Of a DNA stretch of 64,000 nucleotides, positions 43,993 through 55,382 are shown piece after piece. The number at the start of each line of letters is the position of its first letter. The stretch's first letter is position 1. Where the stretch lies: assembly GCF_010731535.1 (NCBI RefSeq), contig NZ_AP022581.1, positions 2,179,952-2,243,951 on the forward strand, read 5' to 3'. This DNA is from Mycobacterium lacus (GTDB lineage: Bacteria; Actinomycetota; Actinomycetes; Mycobacteriales; Mycobacteriaceae). Position numbers and translations under genes: made by a program. A model generated the notes under the pieces. The model had not been told where the DNA came from and made no database searches. It worked only from the letters and a program-made list of their open reading frames with translations.

Positions 43993-46698
43993 CTACCCGG
44001 CGTCAACTGCGACGACGCCGCGCCGAACATCGTTGATCGCGCGCTTTGCGGTGGCCCGCAGCTCGGGCTCGCGGGCCGCGTTGCGAACCTGGTCGAGCAG
44101 GTCGAGCACCTGACGGCACCAGCGCACGAAATCGCCCGCCGACAACGGTGACCCGTTATCGGCGGCCGCCAACGCCGCGGCCAGGTCTCCGGTGCGGGCC
44201 CAGCGGTAGATGACGGTGACAAAGCCGTCGTCGGGTTCACGACTCTGCGCGATCCGGTGCGCCTGCTCGTCGGCGCGCAACGCCGTGGACAGCCGCGCCG
44301 TCTGGTGCAGCGCGTGCCGCAGGCGAGGCGTGGGCGCCGCGGCCCCGTAGGGGCCACCCGGCCCGTCGCCGCCGCGCGACTCGTAGAGCACCGCCGAGAC
44401 CACCGCCGCCAACTCCGCCGGCTTCAAACCCGCCCATGCGCCGGTGCGCAGGCACTCGGCGACCAACAGGTCGCTTTCGCTGTAGATGCGGGCCAATAGC
44501 CGGCCGTCGTCGGTGACCCGGGGATCGCTGGCCGGGCCCTCGATGAATCCGCGCTCGGTGAGCAGCCCGACGATGCGGTCGAACGTCCGGGCCAACGAGT
44601 TGGTGGCGGCCGCCACCTTGCGCTCCAGCTGCGCGTTGTCCCGCTCGATTCGCAGGTACCGCTCGGCCTGGCGGATCTGGTCCTCGACACCGGGGGCGTC
44701 ATGCGCGGGATGCCGGCGCAATTGCGCCCGCAACGACGCCAGCTCCTGGTCGCCAGACCCGCCCGCGCGCTCCCGGGTGCGACGGGCGGCCGGAACCGCC
44801 AGCCCGGCGGCCGCCGACCGGAGCGCCGAGGCCAGGTCGCGCCGGACGCGCGGCTGGCGGTGTTCGACCCGCTTGGGCAACGTCATCGACCCGACCGGCT
44901 CCTGCGCGCCCGAATAGTCGGCCGACGAAATCCGCCCCGCCCATCGGTGTTCGGTCAGCACCAAGGGCCGCGGGTCCGAGCTGTCGCGGGCGGACTCGAG
45001 GACCACCGCCAGCCCGCCGCGGCGGCCGTGGGTGATCGTGATGATGTCGCCGCGGCGCAGCGCGGCCAGCGCGTCGCTGGCGGCCTGGCGTCGCTGCAGC
45101 CGAGACGCGCGGGCCTGCGCGCGCTCCAATTCCGACAGCTGCGCGCGCAGCCGGGTGTACGCGATGATCGGCGCATCCGGGCCGCCCAGCTCGGCGGCGA
45201 TCTCGTCGAGCATCGCTTTGCCGCGTTCGATACTGCGGACCAGACCGACGACGGATCCGTCGGCCTGATACTGGGCGAACGACTGCTCGAGCAGCCGGTG
45301 CGCCTGCTCGGGACCCAGCTGGTGGACCAGGTTGATCGTCATGTTGTACGACGGGGCAAACGAGCTGCGCAGCGGGAAGGTACGGGTGGAGGCCAATCCG
45401 GCCACCTCGGTGGGGTCGATGTCGGGATGCCAGATCACCACCGCGTGGCCCTCGACATCGATACCGCGCCGGCCGGCGCGGCCGGTCAGCTGCGTGTACT
45501 CCCCCGGCGTCAACGGCAGGTGCTGCTCCCCGTTGAACTTCACCAACCGCTCGAGGACCACGGTGCGGGCGGGCATGTTGATGCCGAGCGCCAAGGTTTC
45601 GGTGGCGAACACCGCCTTGACCATGCCGGCGGCGAACAGCTCCTCCACCGTGTGGCGGAACGCCGGCAGCATCCCGGCGTGGTGGGCCGCCAGCCCACGC
45701 ATCAGCCCCTCGCGCCACTCGTAGTAGCCGCACACCGCCAGGTCGGTGTCCGCGAGGTCGCCGCAGTGGTGCTCGATCACCTCCGCGATCTGCGCGCGCT
45801 CCTGCTCGGTGGTCAGCCGCAGCGGCGACCGCAGGCATTGCTGGACGGCGGCGTCACAGCCGGCCCGGGAGAACACGAACGTGATCGCCGGCAGCAGCGC
45901 CTCGCGGTCCAGCGTCGCGATCACATCCGGCCGTGACGGTGGCCGGTAGAAGCGCGGGCGACCCGGCCGGCCACGGCGCGGCTGCCAGTCCGACATCCGG
46001 TCGGCCTCGCGGCGATGCGCGATATGACGCAACAGGTCGGGGTTGACGTGATGGTCGTCGCGGTCGTAGTCGAACAGGTCGAACAGGCGCTTGCCCACCA
46101 TGACGTGTTGCCACAGCGGCACCGGCCGGTGCTCGTCGACCACCACGGTGGTGTCGCCGCGCACGGTCTGGATCCAGCCGCCGAACTCCTCGGCGTTGCT
46201 CACCGTCGCCGACAGGCTGACCACGCGGACCTCGTCGGGCAGGTGCAGGATGACCTCCTCCCACACCGGACCCCGCATGCGGTCTGCGAGGAAATGCACC
46301 TCGTCCATCACCACATAGGAAAGTCCTTGTAGCGCAGGCGAATCGGCATAAAGCATGTTGCGCAGGACTTCGGTGGTCATCACCACCACGGGCGCATCGC
46401 CGTTGACCGACAGGTCACCGGTCAGCAGCCCGATCCGGTCGCGGCCGTAGCGTGCCGTCAGGTCCGTGTGTTTCTGGTTGCTCAGGGCCTTGAGCGGCGT
46501 TGTGTAGAAGCATTTTCCGCCGGCCGCCAGCGCCAGGTGCACGGCGAACTCGCCGACCACCGTCTTGCCGGCGCCGGTCGGTGCGCAGACCAGCGCGCCG
46601 TGGCCGCGTTCGAGGGCGGCGCAGGCCCGCTGCTGGAAATCGTCGAGCGAGAACGGCAGCTCGGCGGTGAACCGGGCCAGCTCGGCCAGGTCGCTCAC
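43993..46698 (-). CDS. helY: SKI2-like DEVH-box helicase HelY
   Basis: This 901-residue ATP-dependent helicase belongs to the Ski2/Mtr4 superfamily. Motif I is APTGAGKT at residues 39-46, motif II DEVH at 132-135, motif III SLSATVSN, and motif VI QLTGRAGRRGID. The C-terminal half holds the family's arch/helical domain. It is presumably involved in RNA processing or degradation; the mycobacterial role is not settled. The start is GTG. The gene lies 7 bp downstream of tatC and continues the leftward paf-tat transcription unit. Confidence 0.93.
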   Translation of the reverse strand: MSDLAELARFTAELPFSLDDFQQRACAALERGHGALVCAPTGAGKTVVGEFAVHLALAAGGKCFYTTPLKALSNQKHTDLTARYGRDRIGLLTGDLSVNGDAPVVVMTTEVLRNMLYADSPALQGLSYVVMDEVHFLADRMRGPVWEEVILHLPDEVRVVSLSATVSNAEEFGGWIQTVRGDTTVVVDEHRPVPLWQHVMVGKRLFDLFDYDRDDHHVNPDLLRHIAHRREADRMSDWQPRRGRPGRPRFYRPPSRPDVIATLDREALLPAITFVFSRAGCDAAVQQCLRSPLRLTTEQERAQIAEVIEHHCGDLADTDLAVCGYYEWREGLMRGLAAHHAGMLPAFRHTVEELFAAGMVKAVFATETLALGINMPARTVVLERLVKFNGEQHLPLTPGEYTQLTGRAGRRGIDVEGHAVVIWHPDIDPTEVAGLASTRTFPLRSSFAPSYNMTINLVHQLGPEQAHRLLEQSFAQYQADGSVVGLVRSIERGKAMLDEIAAELGGPDAPIIAYTRLRAQLSELERAQARASRLQRRQAASDALAALRRGDIITITHGRRGGLAVVLESARDSSDPRPLVLTEHRWAGRISSADYSGAQEPVGSMTLPKRVEHRQPRVRRDLASALRSAAAGLAVPAARRTRERAGGSGDQELASLRAQLRRHPAHDAPGVEDQIRQAERYLRIERDNAQLERKVAAATNSLARTFDRIVGLLTERGFIEGPASDPRVTDDGRLLARIYSESDLLVAECLRTGAWAGLKPAELAAVVSAVLYESRGGDGPGGPYGAAAPTPRLRHALHQTARLSTALRADEQAHRIAQSREPDDGFVTVIYRWARTGDLAAALAAADNGSPLSAGDFVRWCRQVLDLLDQVRNAAREPELRATAKRAINDVRRGVVAVDAG

Positions 46699-46705
46699 GC
46701 CGGAC

Positions 46706-47877
<1,172 letters not shown>

Positions 47878-47906
47878 TTTGATTACCTCCAGACGTCCAC
47901 CCGATG

Positions 47907-48878
47907 TTACCGCAGCGGAGCCGCCTGGTAGGCGTCCAGAGCCGTCGCCGCGGCGGCGCGTACCCGCTGCACGAGCGACTCCGGCGCCAGCACCTGCACA
48001 GCCGACCCGAAGCCCAGCAGCAGCCGCGTCATCCAATCGTCGGAGGCGTAGGTCATGGCCACCTCGAAGGAGCCGTCGGCCAGCCCGCGCACCTCCCGCA
48101 TCGGGTAGTACTCGAACATCCACGACGCCGACGGTGCCACCCGCAGCGTCGCCGACGGCAGCGATGGGTCGCCGTCGAACAGCGACGTGTCCGGCGGCGC
48201 CTGCAGAGCCGGCTGCGGCGGCGCGGCCGGCTCGTCCAGCTCGGCGGCGTCGTCAATGCGGTCGAAACGGAACAGCCGTACCCCTTCGGCCTCGCGTGAC
48301 CAGGCCTCCAAATAACTGTGGCCGCCGATCAACAGCACCCGGATGGGGTCGACGATCCGAGTGGTGAGCGTGTCATGCGACGCGGAGTAGTAGTCGATGG
48401 TCAGCGCGCGCTTGTCCCGCACGGCGGCGCGCACCGCCGCCGCCGCCCGGCTCTCGGCGGGTGCGTGCTCGCTCAGGACGGCGGCCGCCACCTTGTCGTG
48501 GCCGACGGCGCCGGCGGCCGCCGCGATCTTGGCGATCGCGCTGCGCGCCGCCCGCGGATCGACCACGCCCGGAATGTCCGCGAGCGCCCGCAGCGCCACC
48601 AACACGCCGGTGGCCTCGGGCGAGGTGAGCTTCAGCGGCCGGTCGATGCCGGCCGAGAACGTCACCTCGATGGTGTCGCCGGAGAACTCGAAGTCGATGA
48701 GATCACCGGGGTAGTAGCCGGGCAGGCCGCACATCCACAGCTGGTTGAGGTCCTTCTCCAGCTGCTCGGTGGACACCCCGAGATCGGCGGCCGCCGCCGC
48801 GCGGGTGATCCGCGGGTTGGCCTGGAAGTACGGCACCATGTTGAGCAGCCGCACCAGGCGGGTGGACACGGGTGTCAT
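47907..48878 (-). CDS. pafC: WYL-domain transcriptional activator subunit PafC
   Basis: This 323-residue regulator has an N-terminal winged helix ([40 protein letters not shown]), a central WYL domain ([40 protein letters not shown]) and a C-terminal WCX domain. With PafB it forms the heterodimer that activates the RecA-independent mycobacterial DNA-damage response. The ATG follows a GAGGAG Shine-Dalgarno supplied by the 44-bp cassette at 48881-48924. Confidence 0.94.
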   Translation of the reverse strand: MTPVSTRLVRLLNMVPYFQANPRITRAAAAADLGVSTEQLEKDLNQLWMCGLPGYYPGDLIDFEFSGDTIEVTFSAGIDRPLKLTSPEATGVLVALRALADIPGVVDPRAARSAIAKIAAAAGAVGHDKVAAAVLSEHAPAESRAAAAVRAAVRDKRALTIDYYSASHDTLTTRIVDPIRVLLIGGHSYLEAWSREAEGVRLFRFDRIDDAAELDEPAAPPQPALQAPPDTSLFDGDPSLPSATLRVAPSASWMFEYYPMREVRGLADGSFEVAMTYASDDWMTRLLLGFGSAVQVLAPESLVQRVRAAAATALDAYQAAPLR

Positions 48879-48880
48879 CT

Positions 48881-48924
48881 GCGCCGCTCCTCAGCATCGC
48901 TGCGCTCTGCATCGTCGCCGGCGC
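48881..48924 (-). repeat. 44-bp intergenic cassette, copy 2 (supplies pafC ribosome-binding site)
   Basis: 41 of 44 bases match the copy at 24614-24657, in the same orientation relative to the flanking genes. It lies 3 nt after the pafB stop and 2 nt before the pafC ATG, identical spacing to the copy before cobL. The minus strand ends GCTGAGGAGCGGCGC, giving the ribosome-binding site. Confidence 0.75.
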
Positions 48925-48927
48925 GCG

Positions 48928-49914
48928 TCATGCCTGACCCGCCTGTGCGCGCAACCGGGCCAGCACATCCTCGCGCAGCGACTGCGGCGCCAGCACGATC
49001 GCGTCGGCTCCATATCCGGTGACCTCCCGCGCCAGCCGGTCGCTGGACCCGATGTCGAGCTCGATCACTTCGCCGTCGCGGCCCGCCAGTCGCCGGGGGC
49101 CGACGGACCTGCCGGCGCGACGCAGGGCGGTGGCCCGCCCCTCGGCAACCCACACCGTGGCCCGCGCGCCGGTCGGCGCCTCGCCGACCGCCTGGGCCAC
49201 TATCGCGCGCAGGTCCACGCCGTCGGGCACGGCGACCGCCCCGGGCGGGCCGACGGGCGTGACGTCGGCGCCGATCCGCGACAACCGGAAGGTGCGGGTC
49301 GCGTCGCGGTCGCGGTCGTGGCCGACGAGATACCAGCGACCCCTCTCGGTGACGACGCCCCACGGTTCGACGGTTCGGGTGATATACGGCTCGGCGCGCG
49401 ACGACCGATGCGGGAACCGCACGGCCTGCCGAGAATCGATGGCCGACAACAGGATTCCGAGAACGTCCTCGGAACCGCGTAAGCCCGGCACGCCCGCCGC
49501 CGACGCGATCGCCACGGGGGCGTCAGGATCGACGTCCACCCCGGCGGCCCGCAGCTTGAGCAGCGCGCCCTGGGTGGCGGTGATCAATTCCGGCGATTCC
49601 CAGAGCTGGGTGGCAACGGCGACCGCGGCCGCCTCGTCCGGGGTTAGCTCGACGGGGGGCAGCGCGTAGGCGTCGCGGTTGATCCGGTAGCCCTCGGTGG
49701 GGTCGAGATTGGATACCCTGCCGACCTCGAGCGGGATGCCGAGGTCACGCAGCTCGTTCTTGTCGCGCTCGAACATCCTGGAGAACGCCTCGGGGCTGGG
49801 ACTGTTCGTATAACCCGCCACGCTGGACCTGATTTTTTCGGCGGTGATGTAGCCGCGGGTGGACAACAGGGCGATGACGAGGTTTACCAGCCGTTCGACT
49901 TTCGCGGTCGCCAT
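48928..49914 (-). CDS. pafB: WYL-domain transcriptional activator subunit PafB
   Basis: PafB, 328 residues, is the partner of PafC. The winged helix is in ATAKVERLVNLVIALLSTRG, ITAEKIRSSVAGYTNSPSPE. The middle WYL domain has AEPYITRTVEPWGVVTERGR and WYLVGHDRDRDATRTFRLSR, including the W-Y-L triad. The C-terminal WCX domain ends LRAQAGQA. It is the second gene after pafA (7-bp gap), so ligase and regulator are co-transcribed although PafBC acts in DNA damage rather than in pupylation. Confidence 0.94.
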   Translation of the reverse strand: MATAKVERLVNLVIALLSTRGYITAEKIRSSVAGYTNSPSPEAFSRMFERDKNELRDLGIPLEVGRVSNLDPTEGYRINRDAYALPPVELTPDEAAAVAVATQLWESPELITATQGALLKLRAAGVDVDPDAPVAIASAAGVPGLRGSEDVLGILLSAIDSRQAVRFPHRSSRAEPYITRTVEPWGVVTERGRWYLVGHDRDRDATRTFRLSRIGADVTPVGPPGAVAVPDGVDLRAIVAQAVGEAPTGARATVWVAEGRATALRRAGRSVGPRRLAGRDGEVIELDIGSSDRLAREVTGYGADAIVLAPQSLREDVLARLRAQAGQA

Positions 49915-49921
49915 ACTCTCG

Positions 49922-51280
49922 TTACATGCTCGCGATCAGCCGTTTGACCCGTTCGTCGACCGCCCGGAACGGGTCCTTGCACAGCACCGTGCGCTGCGCC
50001 TGGTCGTTGAGCTTGAGATGTACCCAGTCGACGGTGAAGTCACGGCCCGCGGCCTGCGCGGCGCTGATGAACTCACCACGCAGCCTGGCGCGCGTGGTCT
50101 GCGGCGGACGGTCGACCGCATCGGCGATTTCCTCGTCGGTGGTGACGCGCGCCGCCAGCCCCTTGCGCTGCAGCAGATCGAAGACACCTCGCCCGCGCTT
50201 GATGTCGTGATAGGCCAGGTCGAGCTGGGCGATCTTCGAGTCCGACAGCTCCATGTCGTAGCGGTCCTGGTAACGCTGGAATAGCTTGCGCTTGATCACC
50301 CAGTCGATTTCGGTGTCCACCTTGGCGAAATCCTGGCTCTCGACGGCGTCGAGCTGACGGCCCCACAGGTCGACCACCTGCTCGATCTGCGCGTTGGGCT
50401 CCCGGGTCTGCAGGTGCTCGACCGCGCGTGTGTAGTACTCGCGCTGGATGTCCAGCGCGCTGGCCTGACGCCCGCCGGCCAGCCGCACGGGCCGGCGGCC
50501 GGTGATGTCGTGGCTGACCTCTCGGATGGCGCGAATGGGGTTGTCCAGCGAGAAGTCACGGAACGCCACGCCGGCTTCGATCATCTCCAGCACCAGCGCC
50601 GCGGTGCCCACCTTGAGCATGGTGGTGGTCTCGGACATGTTCGAGTCGCCGACGATGACGTGCAGCCGCCGGTACTTCTCGGCGTCGGCGTGCGGTTCGT
50701 CGCGGGTGTTGATGATCGGCCGGCTGCGAGTGGTGGCCGACGAGACCCCCTCCCAGATGTGCTCGGCACGTTGGCTCAAGCAGAAGGTGGCCGCCTTGGG
50801 GGTCTGCAGCACCTTGCCGGCCCCGCAGATCAGCTGGCGGGTGACCAGGAAGGGCAGCAACACGTCGGAAATCCGGGAGAACTCGCCGGCCCGCACGATC
50901 AGGTAGTTCTCGTGGCAGCCGTAGGAGTTGCCCGCCGAGTCGGTGTTGTTCTTGAACAGGTAGATGTCACCGCCGATGCCCTCGTCGGCGAGCCGCTGCT
51001 CGGCGTCGACGAGCAGGTCCTCGAGCACCCATTCGCCGGCACGGTCATGGGTAACCAGCTGCACCAGGCTGTCGCATTCGGCGGTGGCGTACTCGGGGTG
51101 GCTGCCCACGTCGAGGTAGAGGCGGGCCCCGTTGCGCAAGAAAACATTCGAGCTGCGGCCCCAGGACACCACCCGCCGGAACAGGTAGCGGGCCACCTCG
51201 TCCGGGGACAGCCGGCGGTGGCCGTGGAACGTGCAGGTGACACCGAACTCGGTCTCGATGCCCATGATTCGCCGCTGCAC
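49922..51280 (-). CDS. pafA: Pup--protein ligase PafA
   Basis: PafA attaches the C-terminal glutamate of Pup to substrate lysines using ATP. The 452-residue protein is the same length as the M. tuberculosis enzyme when the GTG giving [18 protein letters not shown] is used. The carboxylate-amine ligase fold shows the Mg/ATP-binding [43 protein letters not shown] and [20 protein letters not shown]. It is homologous to Dop at 56546-58054. It heads the leftward pafA-pafB-pafC-tatA-tatC-helY cluster. Confidence 0.95.
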   Translation of the reverse strand: MQRRIMGIETEFGVTCTFHGHRRLSPDEVARYLFRRVVSWGRSSNVFLRNGARLYLDVGSHPEYATAECDSLVQLVTHDRAGEWVLEDLLVDAEQRLADEGIGGDIYLFKNNTDSAGNSYGCHENYLIVRAGEFSRISDVLLPFLVTRQLICGAGKVLQTPKAATFCLSQRAEHIWEGVSSATTRSRPIINTRDEPHADAEKYRRLHVIVGDSNMSETTTMLKVGTAALVLEMIEAGVAFRDFSLDNPIRAIREVSHDITGRRPVRLAGGRQASALDIQREYYTRAVEHLQTREPNAQIEQVVDLWGRQLDAVESQDFAKVDTEIDWVIKRKLFQRYQDRYDMELSDSKIAQLDLAYHDIKRGRGVFDLLQRKGLAARVTTDEEIADAVDRPPQTTRARLRGEFISAAQAAGRDFTVDWVHLKLNDQAQRTVLCKDPFRAVDERVKRLIASM

Positions 51281-51329
51281 ATTTCGAGAGTACTGGTTGT
51301 CTGGCCACGACGGTGCGCGGCCGCGCCCA

Positions 51330-52841
51330 TCAACCGGCTGGACCGGACGCGCCGGGGACGCCGAACAGTAGCCCGCGATTGCCGCCGCTCCCCCCGGGCC
51401 CGCCGGCCCCAGGAGGAGAGCCGGTTCCGCCGCCCGCGCCGGCCCCACCGGGCCCACCGTTACCGATCAGGTAGGCGGTGCCGCCGTGCCCGCCGGCACC
51501 GCCCGGCCCGCCGGAGCCGGTGGTCCCGGGCCCACCCTGGCCGGCGGCCCCACCGGCGCCACCGCTGCCGAACACAAGGCCGCCATTGCCGCCGTTGCCT
51601 CCGGGGTTGCCGGCGCCGCCGTTGCCACCGCTGCTGGCCGAGCCGGGCGCGCCGATTCCGCCGTTGCCGCCGTCGCCGCCGTTGCCGATGAGCCGCGCGC
51701 TGCCGCCGGCGCCAGCGTTGGTGGTACCGACGAACGGCAGCCCTCCATTGCCGCCGTCGCCGCCGTCGCCGCCGTCGCCGTACAGCCAACCGCCGGCCCC
51801 GCCATCGCCGCCGCGGCTACCCACCTGGAACAGGCGAGGGCCGACGCCGGGCTCACCGCCGTCACCGCCGTCGCCGCCGACACCGATCAGCCCGGCGTCG
51901 CCGCCCCGGCCACCGCTGCCGCCCAAGCCGGCGAAGCCGTCAGACGAGGTGCCGGTGCCCGCGTCCCCACCCTCGCCCCCGGAGCCGGCCGCGCCCCCAT
52001 TGCCGTACAGCAGCCCGCCGGTGCCGCCGAACTGGCCGAAGCCGCCGCTGCCGCCGCTGCCGCCGGCCGCGAAGCCGCTCGCGCCGAGCCCACCATCACC
52101 GCCGTCCCCGGCGGCCCCGCCGTTGCCGAACAACCCGGCCGCGCCCCCCAGGCCGCCATCGCCGCCCCCGCCGCCGGCACCCAGGTTGCCCACACCGTCG
52201 CCGCCGTTACCACCGACCCCGCCCGCCCCGCCGTTGCCGTACAGCAGCCCGCCGTGACCGCCGTTACCGCCGTTACCGCCGGGACCGCCGTCACCCCCGG
52301 TGACCAGACCGGGTACGCCGGGTGCGCCAGTGCCGCCCCTACCGCCGTTGCCGACCAATCCCGCTGCCCCGCCCGCGCCACCGGCGACCCCGGGATTCGT
52401 GCTGTTCCCACCGTCGCCGCCGTTGCCCCACAAGATCCCCCCGGGCCCGCCGGGCTGCCCCACCGGACCATCGGCCCCGTCGGCGCCATCGCCGATCAGC
52501 GGGCGCCCCAACAGCGCCTGAGTGGGCGCGTTCACGGCGTTCAGCAGATTCTGCTGGGCGCTGGCGGCCTCGGTGCTCGCATACGAAGCCCCGCCGGTGC
52601 TCAAGAGCTGCACAAATCGCTCATGGAAGGCCGCCGCCTGGGCGCTGACCGCCTGATAGCCCTGGGCGTGAATGCCGAACAACGCCGCGATGCCCGCCGA
52701 CACCTCATCGCCGCCAGGCGCCAACACCCCCACCGTCGGGAACGCCGCCACCGCGTTCGCGGCACTTATCGTGGAACCGATGGCCACCAGATCCGTGGCC
52801 GCCGCCACCAAGGCCTCCGGGCTCGCAATCACAAACGACAC
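51330..52841 (-). CDS. PE_PGRS family protein
   Basis: This 503-residue protein has an N-terminal PE domain (about 1-93: [20 protein letters not shown], with PE at 8-9) and a linker ending [15 protein letters not shown] long glycine-rich PGRS domain follows, with GGxGGx repeats and punctuating [18 protein letters not shown] motifs. PE proteins are exported by ESX-5 and stay on the cell surface or are secreted. The GTG start has a strong GGGAGG Shine-Dalgarno. It occupies the place of PE_PGRS36/PE21 in M. tuberculosis, where that locus is broken; here it is a single intact gene. Confidence 0.93.
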   Translation of the reverse strand: MSFVIASPEALVAAATDLVAIGSTISAANAVAAFPTVGVLAPGGDEVSAGIAALFGIHAQGYQAVSAQAAAFHERFVQLLSTGGASYASTEAASAQQNLLNAVNAPTQALLGRPLIGDGADGADGPVGQPGGPGGILWGNGGDGGNSTNPGVAGGAGGAAGLVGNGGRGGTGAPGVPGLVTGGDGGPGGNGGNGGHGGLLYGNGGAGGVGGNGGDGVGNLGAGGGGGDGGLGGAAGLFGNGGAAGDGGDGGLGASGFAAGGSGGSGGFGQFGGTGGLLYGNGGAAGSGGEGGDAGTGTSSDGFAGLGGSGGRGGDAGLIGVGGDGGDGGEPGVGPRLFQVGSRGGDGGAGGWLYGDGGDGGDGGNGGLPFVGTTNAGAGGSARLIGNGGDGGNGGIGAPGSASSGGNGGAGNPGGNGGNGGLVFGSGGAGGAAGQGGPGTTGSGGPGGAGGHGGTAYLIGNGGPGGAGAGGGTGSPPGAGGPGGSGGNRGLLFGVPGASGPAG

Positions 52842-53006
52842 TGCGTACCTCCCACCACCTCGAAATGACTCGGCTCTCGCCGGGAACCATCGATGTGTGT
52901 GGTAGCAGGATCGTATCGCGATCCCGGCGCCCGATCTCGGTATTCAGCACACCAGTTCGCCGCCGTGACGCGTGGGCCGAACCACGCCTGCGCGCCTCGG
53001 CCACAA

Positions 53007-53516
53007 CTACGACCCGAGCTCGCGCTTGAGGATGAAGGCCTCGATCTGCCGGTCGCCGGCCCACGCTCGCTCCTTGGCGAGACCGGGATAGAGCTCGACG
53101 CCTTTCGCCCATATATCCGCGCGCTCGCGGGGTGTGGCGAGCCGGGCGACGGCATCCCAGTTATCGCCCTCGATCGTCACCTGTGCTGCCGGGTTGGCCT
53201 TGAGGTTGTGATACCAGCCAGGGTGTCTAAGCGAGCCATAGTTAGCCGCGACGACGGCGACGCCGTCGGGATGTGGGATGCCCAAGAGGGCTACTGTGCG
53301 GGGCTTCCCCGACTTGGCGCCGGTGGTGGTAAGGATGACCGTCGGCAGACCGGCCGCGATCCCCGCGAAGCTATGCCTGCCCCCGGTGAGCTTACTGACA
53401 ACTTGATCAAGGCGGTGTGCGGTCGGCCGGAAGATCACGCGGCCCGCCTTGGTGCCGGCAACAGCGCGCATCGCTCGATGAAACACATTTGCGTCGTCGA
53501 AGGACCGGGCCGGCAT
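53007..53516 (-). CDS. Deazaflavin (F420)-dependent nitroreductase family protein
   Basis: This 169-residue protein belongs to the Ddn/FDOR-A family. Conserved blocks are SKLTGGRHSFAGIAAGLPTV, LTTTGAKSGKPRTVALLGIP (the F420-phosphate-binding TTGAKSG), VVAANYGSLRHPGWYHNLKA and NPAAQVTIEGDNW. Members reduce F420-accessible substrates, such as the prodrug pretomanid by Ddn, or quinones. I chose the ATG giving MPARSFDDANVFHRAM. It replaces the Rv2100-Rv2102 genes found here in M. tuberculosis. Confidence 0.88.
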   Translation of the reverse strand: MPARSFDDANVFHRAMRAVAGTKAGRVIFRPTAHRLDQVVSKLTGGRHSFAGIAAGLPTVILTTTGAKSGKPRTVALLGIPHPDGVAVVAANYGSLRHPGWYHNLKANPAAQVTIEGDNWDAVARLATPRERADIWAKGVELYPGLAKERAWAGDRQIEAFILKRELGS

Positions 53517-53634
53517 AGCAGCATTCTCCCGAAGTCGAGCCCGTCGAGAGTGGGATTCTACTTTCCCGTCAACGTTTGCCGAGGCCGCCGGTGGCCGAGC
53601 TTGTGCAACCCGCGCATGACGCCCTGACAAACCA

Positions 53635-54069
53635 TCACAGCAGCGCCGACGGACGATCCCAGCGCATGCCGTCGAATCGGCCAAAATCGCTGTCGTAAGA
53701 CACGATGCTGGCGCGATGCTCGACGGCAAGCGCCGCCAAGTGGGCGTCGTTCACGAGGTTGCCGCCGGTTCCCACCTGCGCCAGCATTCTCGCCATGAGG
53801 TCGGCGTGGCGTGCGGTCGGATTCACCAGCACCGCGCTCGGCGCGGTGAGCCAATCCGCGACCTGACCGATGGCGTCCTCCGGAGACATCGGGCGGGGGA
53901 ACAAACCATGCTTGGTCACGAGCCGAACGAATGCCAGCAATGGGACCCACGCGAACCCGACGCGGTCGGCGCCCGATAGCGCGCCGTCGAGCCAGCGTAA
54001 GGACGACGTGTGGTGTTCGCTGGACGTGTTGACCGCATACAGCAGCACATTCGCGTCGACGATCTTCAT
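53635..54069 (-). CDS. vapC37: PIN-domain toxin VapC37
   Basis: This 144-residue ribonuclease toxin matches the M. tuberculosis protein in length and place. Acidic active-site residues are in MKIVDANVLLYAVN (Asp5), LVNDAHLAALAVEH and IVSYDSDFGRFDG. VapC toxins cleave specific RNAs when their antitoxin is degraded. It starts 6 bp after the vapB stop and is co-expressed with it. Confidence 0.93.
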   Translation of the reverse strand: MKIVDANVLLYAVNTSSEHHTSSLRWLDGALSGADRVGFAWVPLLAFVRLVTKHGLFPRPMSPEDAIGQVADWLTAPSAVLVNPTARHADLMARMLAQVGTGGNLVNDAHLAALAVEHRASIVSYDSDFGRFDGMRWDRPSALL

Positions 54070-54075
54070 GGACAG

Positions 54076-54330
54076 CTATGACCCGCGCCGCTGACGACGC
54101 ACAAGTTCCTCGTCCTCGAGCTCGGCGGCGAGTTGCAACGCCCGGTCGAGATTGACCCCGGGCACGCCCAGGTCGGTGGCGCGGGTCACAAACCGCCCCG
54201 GTTCGGGTCGCCGGGAAGCACCGTCGCGAATCGCGTCGTTGAGCGCCTTCTTGAAGGACACCTGCCGCTCGGCCATCCGGCGCCGCACCAACTGCTCGAC
54301 GTCGTCGTCCAACGTCACCGTGGTGCGCAT
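54076..54330 (-). CDS. vapB37: Antitoxin VapB37
   Basis: This 84-residue ribbon-helix-helix antitoxin begins MRTTVTLDDDVEQLVRRRMA, followed by ERQVSFKKALNDAIRDG. The C-terminal tail (RALQLAAELEDEELVRRQRR) binds and blocks VapC. It probably represses its own operon. The upstream 260 bp to prcA hold no convincing gene; in M. tuberculosis this gap carries IS6110, PE22 and PPE36, none of which is present here. Confidence 0.92.
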   Translation of the reverse strand: MRTTVTLDDDVEQLVRRRMAERQVSFKKALNDAIRDGASRRPEPGRFVTRATDLGVPGVNLDRALQLAAELEDEELVRRQRRGS

Positions 54331-54567
54331 TTTGACAGCATAACATCAAAATCTTTGACAGCATGCAGTCAATTTCACCCACGGGCCGAGCTGGCCAGCC
54401 CCGAATACAGGCCGCAAACCAAAGCCGGTCTGGTCCGCAAGTTCGTCGGGCGTCGGCTGATACCATCCCAGCGCCGAGATCGACGTTCTGCGGGCCTGCT
54501 CTTGATCTTTCTCTGCGAAGCGTCGACCTCGGCGCGTTTAGGTGATGCGCAGAACTTACGAACCAGA

Positions 54568-54584
54568 CCTAAGCCTGGCTTAGG
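54568..54584 (-). terminator. Hairpin after prcA
   Basis: CCTAAGC-CTG-GCTTAGG is a perfect 7-bp stem with a 3-nt loop, 7 bp beyond the prcA stop codon. The repeated AGACCTAA on both sides extends the symmetry. There is no T-tract. Its place at the end of the pup-prcB-prcA unit suggests termination. Confidence 0.5.
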
Positions 54585-54590
54585 TCAGAC

Positions 54591-55382
54591 CTAATCCGGC
54601 GACTCGCCGTCGGATTTGGAGTCCTTGGCACCCTTGGAGTCCTTAGATGCCTTCGATCCCTTGGCGTCTTTGCGATCCAGTTCCCGCAGCAGTTTTTCCA
54701 GCGCGGCGCCGGTGATGCGACGAAACGCGCGCCGTGGCCGGTTGGCGTCGAGGATCGCCACCTCCAGGCTGGCCACGCCGAGCGCGGGCTGATCGCCGCC
54801 GTTGGCGCTGCCCGCCCGCAGCGCCCGTACCGCTACCCGCAAGGCGTCGGTCAGGTCGGCGTTCTCGGTGTAGGACTCCTTGAGCGCGTTGGCGATCGGC
54901 TCCGTGGTGCCGCCCATCACCACGAAATGCGGTTCGTCGGCGATCGACCCGTCGTAGGTGATCCGATAGAGCTCGGGCGGTTTCGTCTCGCCGTAATGCG
55001 CGACCTCGGCGACGCACAATTCCACCTCGTACGGCTTGGCCTGCTCGGTGAAGATGGTGCCCAGCGTCTGCGCGTAGACGTTGGCCAGCTGCCGTCCGGT
55101 GACGTCACGACGGTCGTAGGCGTAGCCGCGGGTATCGGCGAACTGGATCCCGCCGCGGCGCAGATTGTCGAACTCGTTGAACTTGCCGGCGGCCGCGAAG
55201 CCGACGCGATCGTAGAGCTCGCTGATCTTCTGCAGTGACCGCGACGGGTTCTCGGCCACAAACAGCACACCGCCGGCGTAGGCCAGCGCCACCACGCTTT
55301 TGGCCCGTGCGATGCCCTTGCGCGCGAGCTCGCTGCGCTCGCGCATCGCCTGCTCAGGCGAGATGAAATAAGGGAAGCTCAC
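54591..55382 (-). CDS. prcA: 20S proteasome alpha subunit PrcA
   Basis: PrcA forms the outer rings of the mycobacterial 20S core particle and the gate that Mpa opens. The 263-residue protein starts [20 protein letters not shown] with the gating octapeptide region, then [20 protein letters not shown] and [20 protein letters not shown]. The C-terminus is a long charged lysine/aspartate-rich tail ([20 protein letters not shown]). The ATG overlaps the prcB stop by 4 bp (ATGA). Confidence 0.96.
   Translation of the reverse strand: MSFPYFISPEQAMRERSELARKGIARAKSVVALAYAGGVLFVAENPSRSLQKISELYDRVGFAAAGKFNEFDNLRRGGIQFADTRGYAYDRRDVTGRQLANVYAQTLGTIFTEQAKPYEVELCVAEVAHYGETKPPELYRITYDGSIADEPHFVVMGGTTEPIANALKESYTENADLTDALRVAVRALRAGSANGGDQPALGVASLEVAILDANRPRRAFRRITGAALEKLLRELDRKDAKGSKASKDSKGAKDSKSDGESPD

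Noticed and set aside
51486..52868. 460-codon and 259-codon plus-strand frames over the PE_PGRS gene
   Set aside because: Pro/Ala-rich mirrors of the glycine-rich repeat; no start context, and the PE domain on the minus strand is clear.
53558..54466. 302-codon minus-strand frame covering vapB and vapC
   Set aside because: VapB37 and VapC37 in other frames match known proteins exactly in length and motif; this frame has no recognisable content.
54340..54567. Possible IS6110 or PE/PPE remnant between vapB37 and prcA
   Set aside because: I looked for IS6110-like ends and for PE or PPE N-terminal motifs and saw none; the 230 bp holds no convincing gene.
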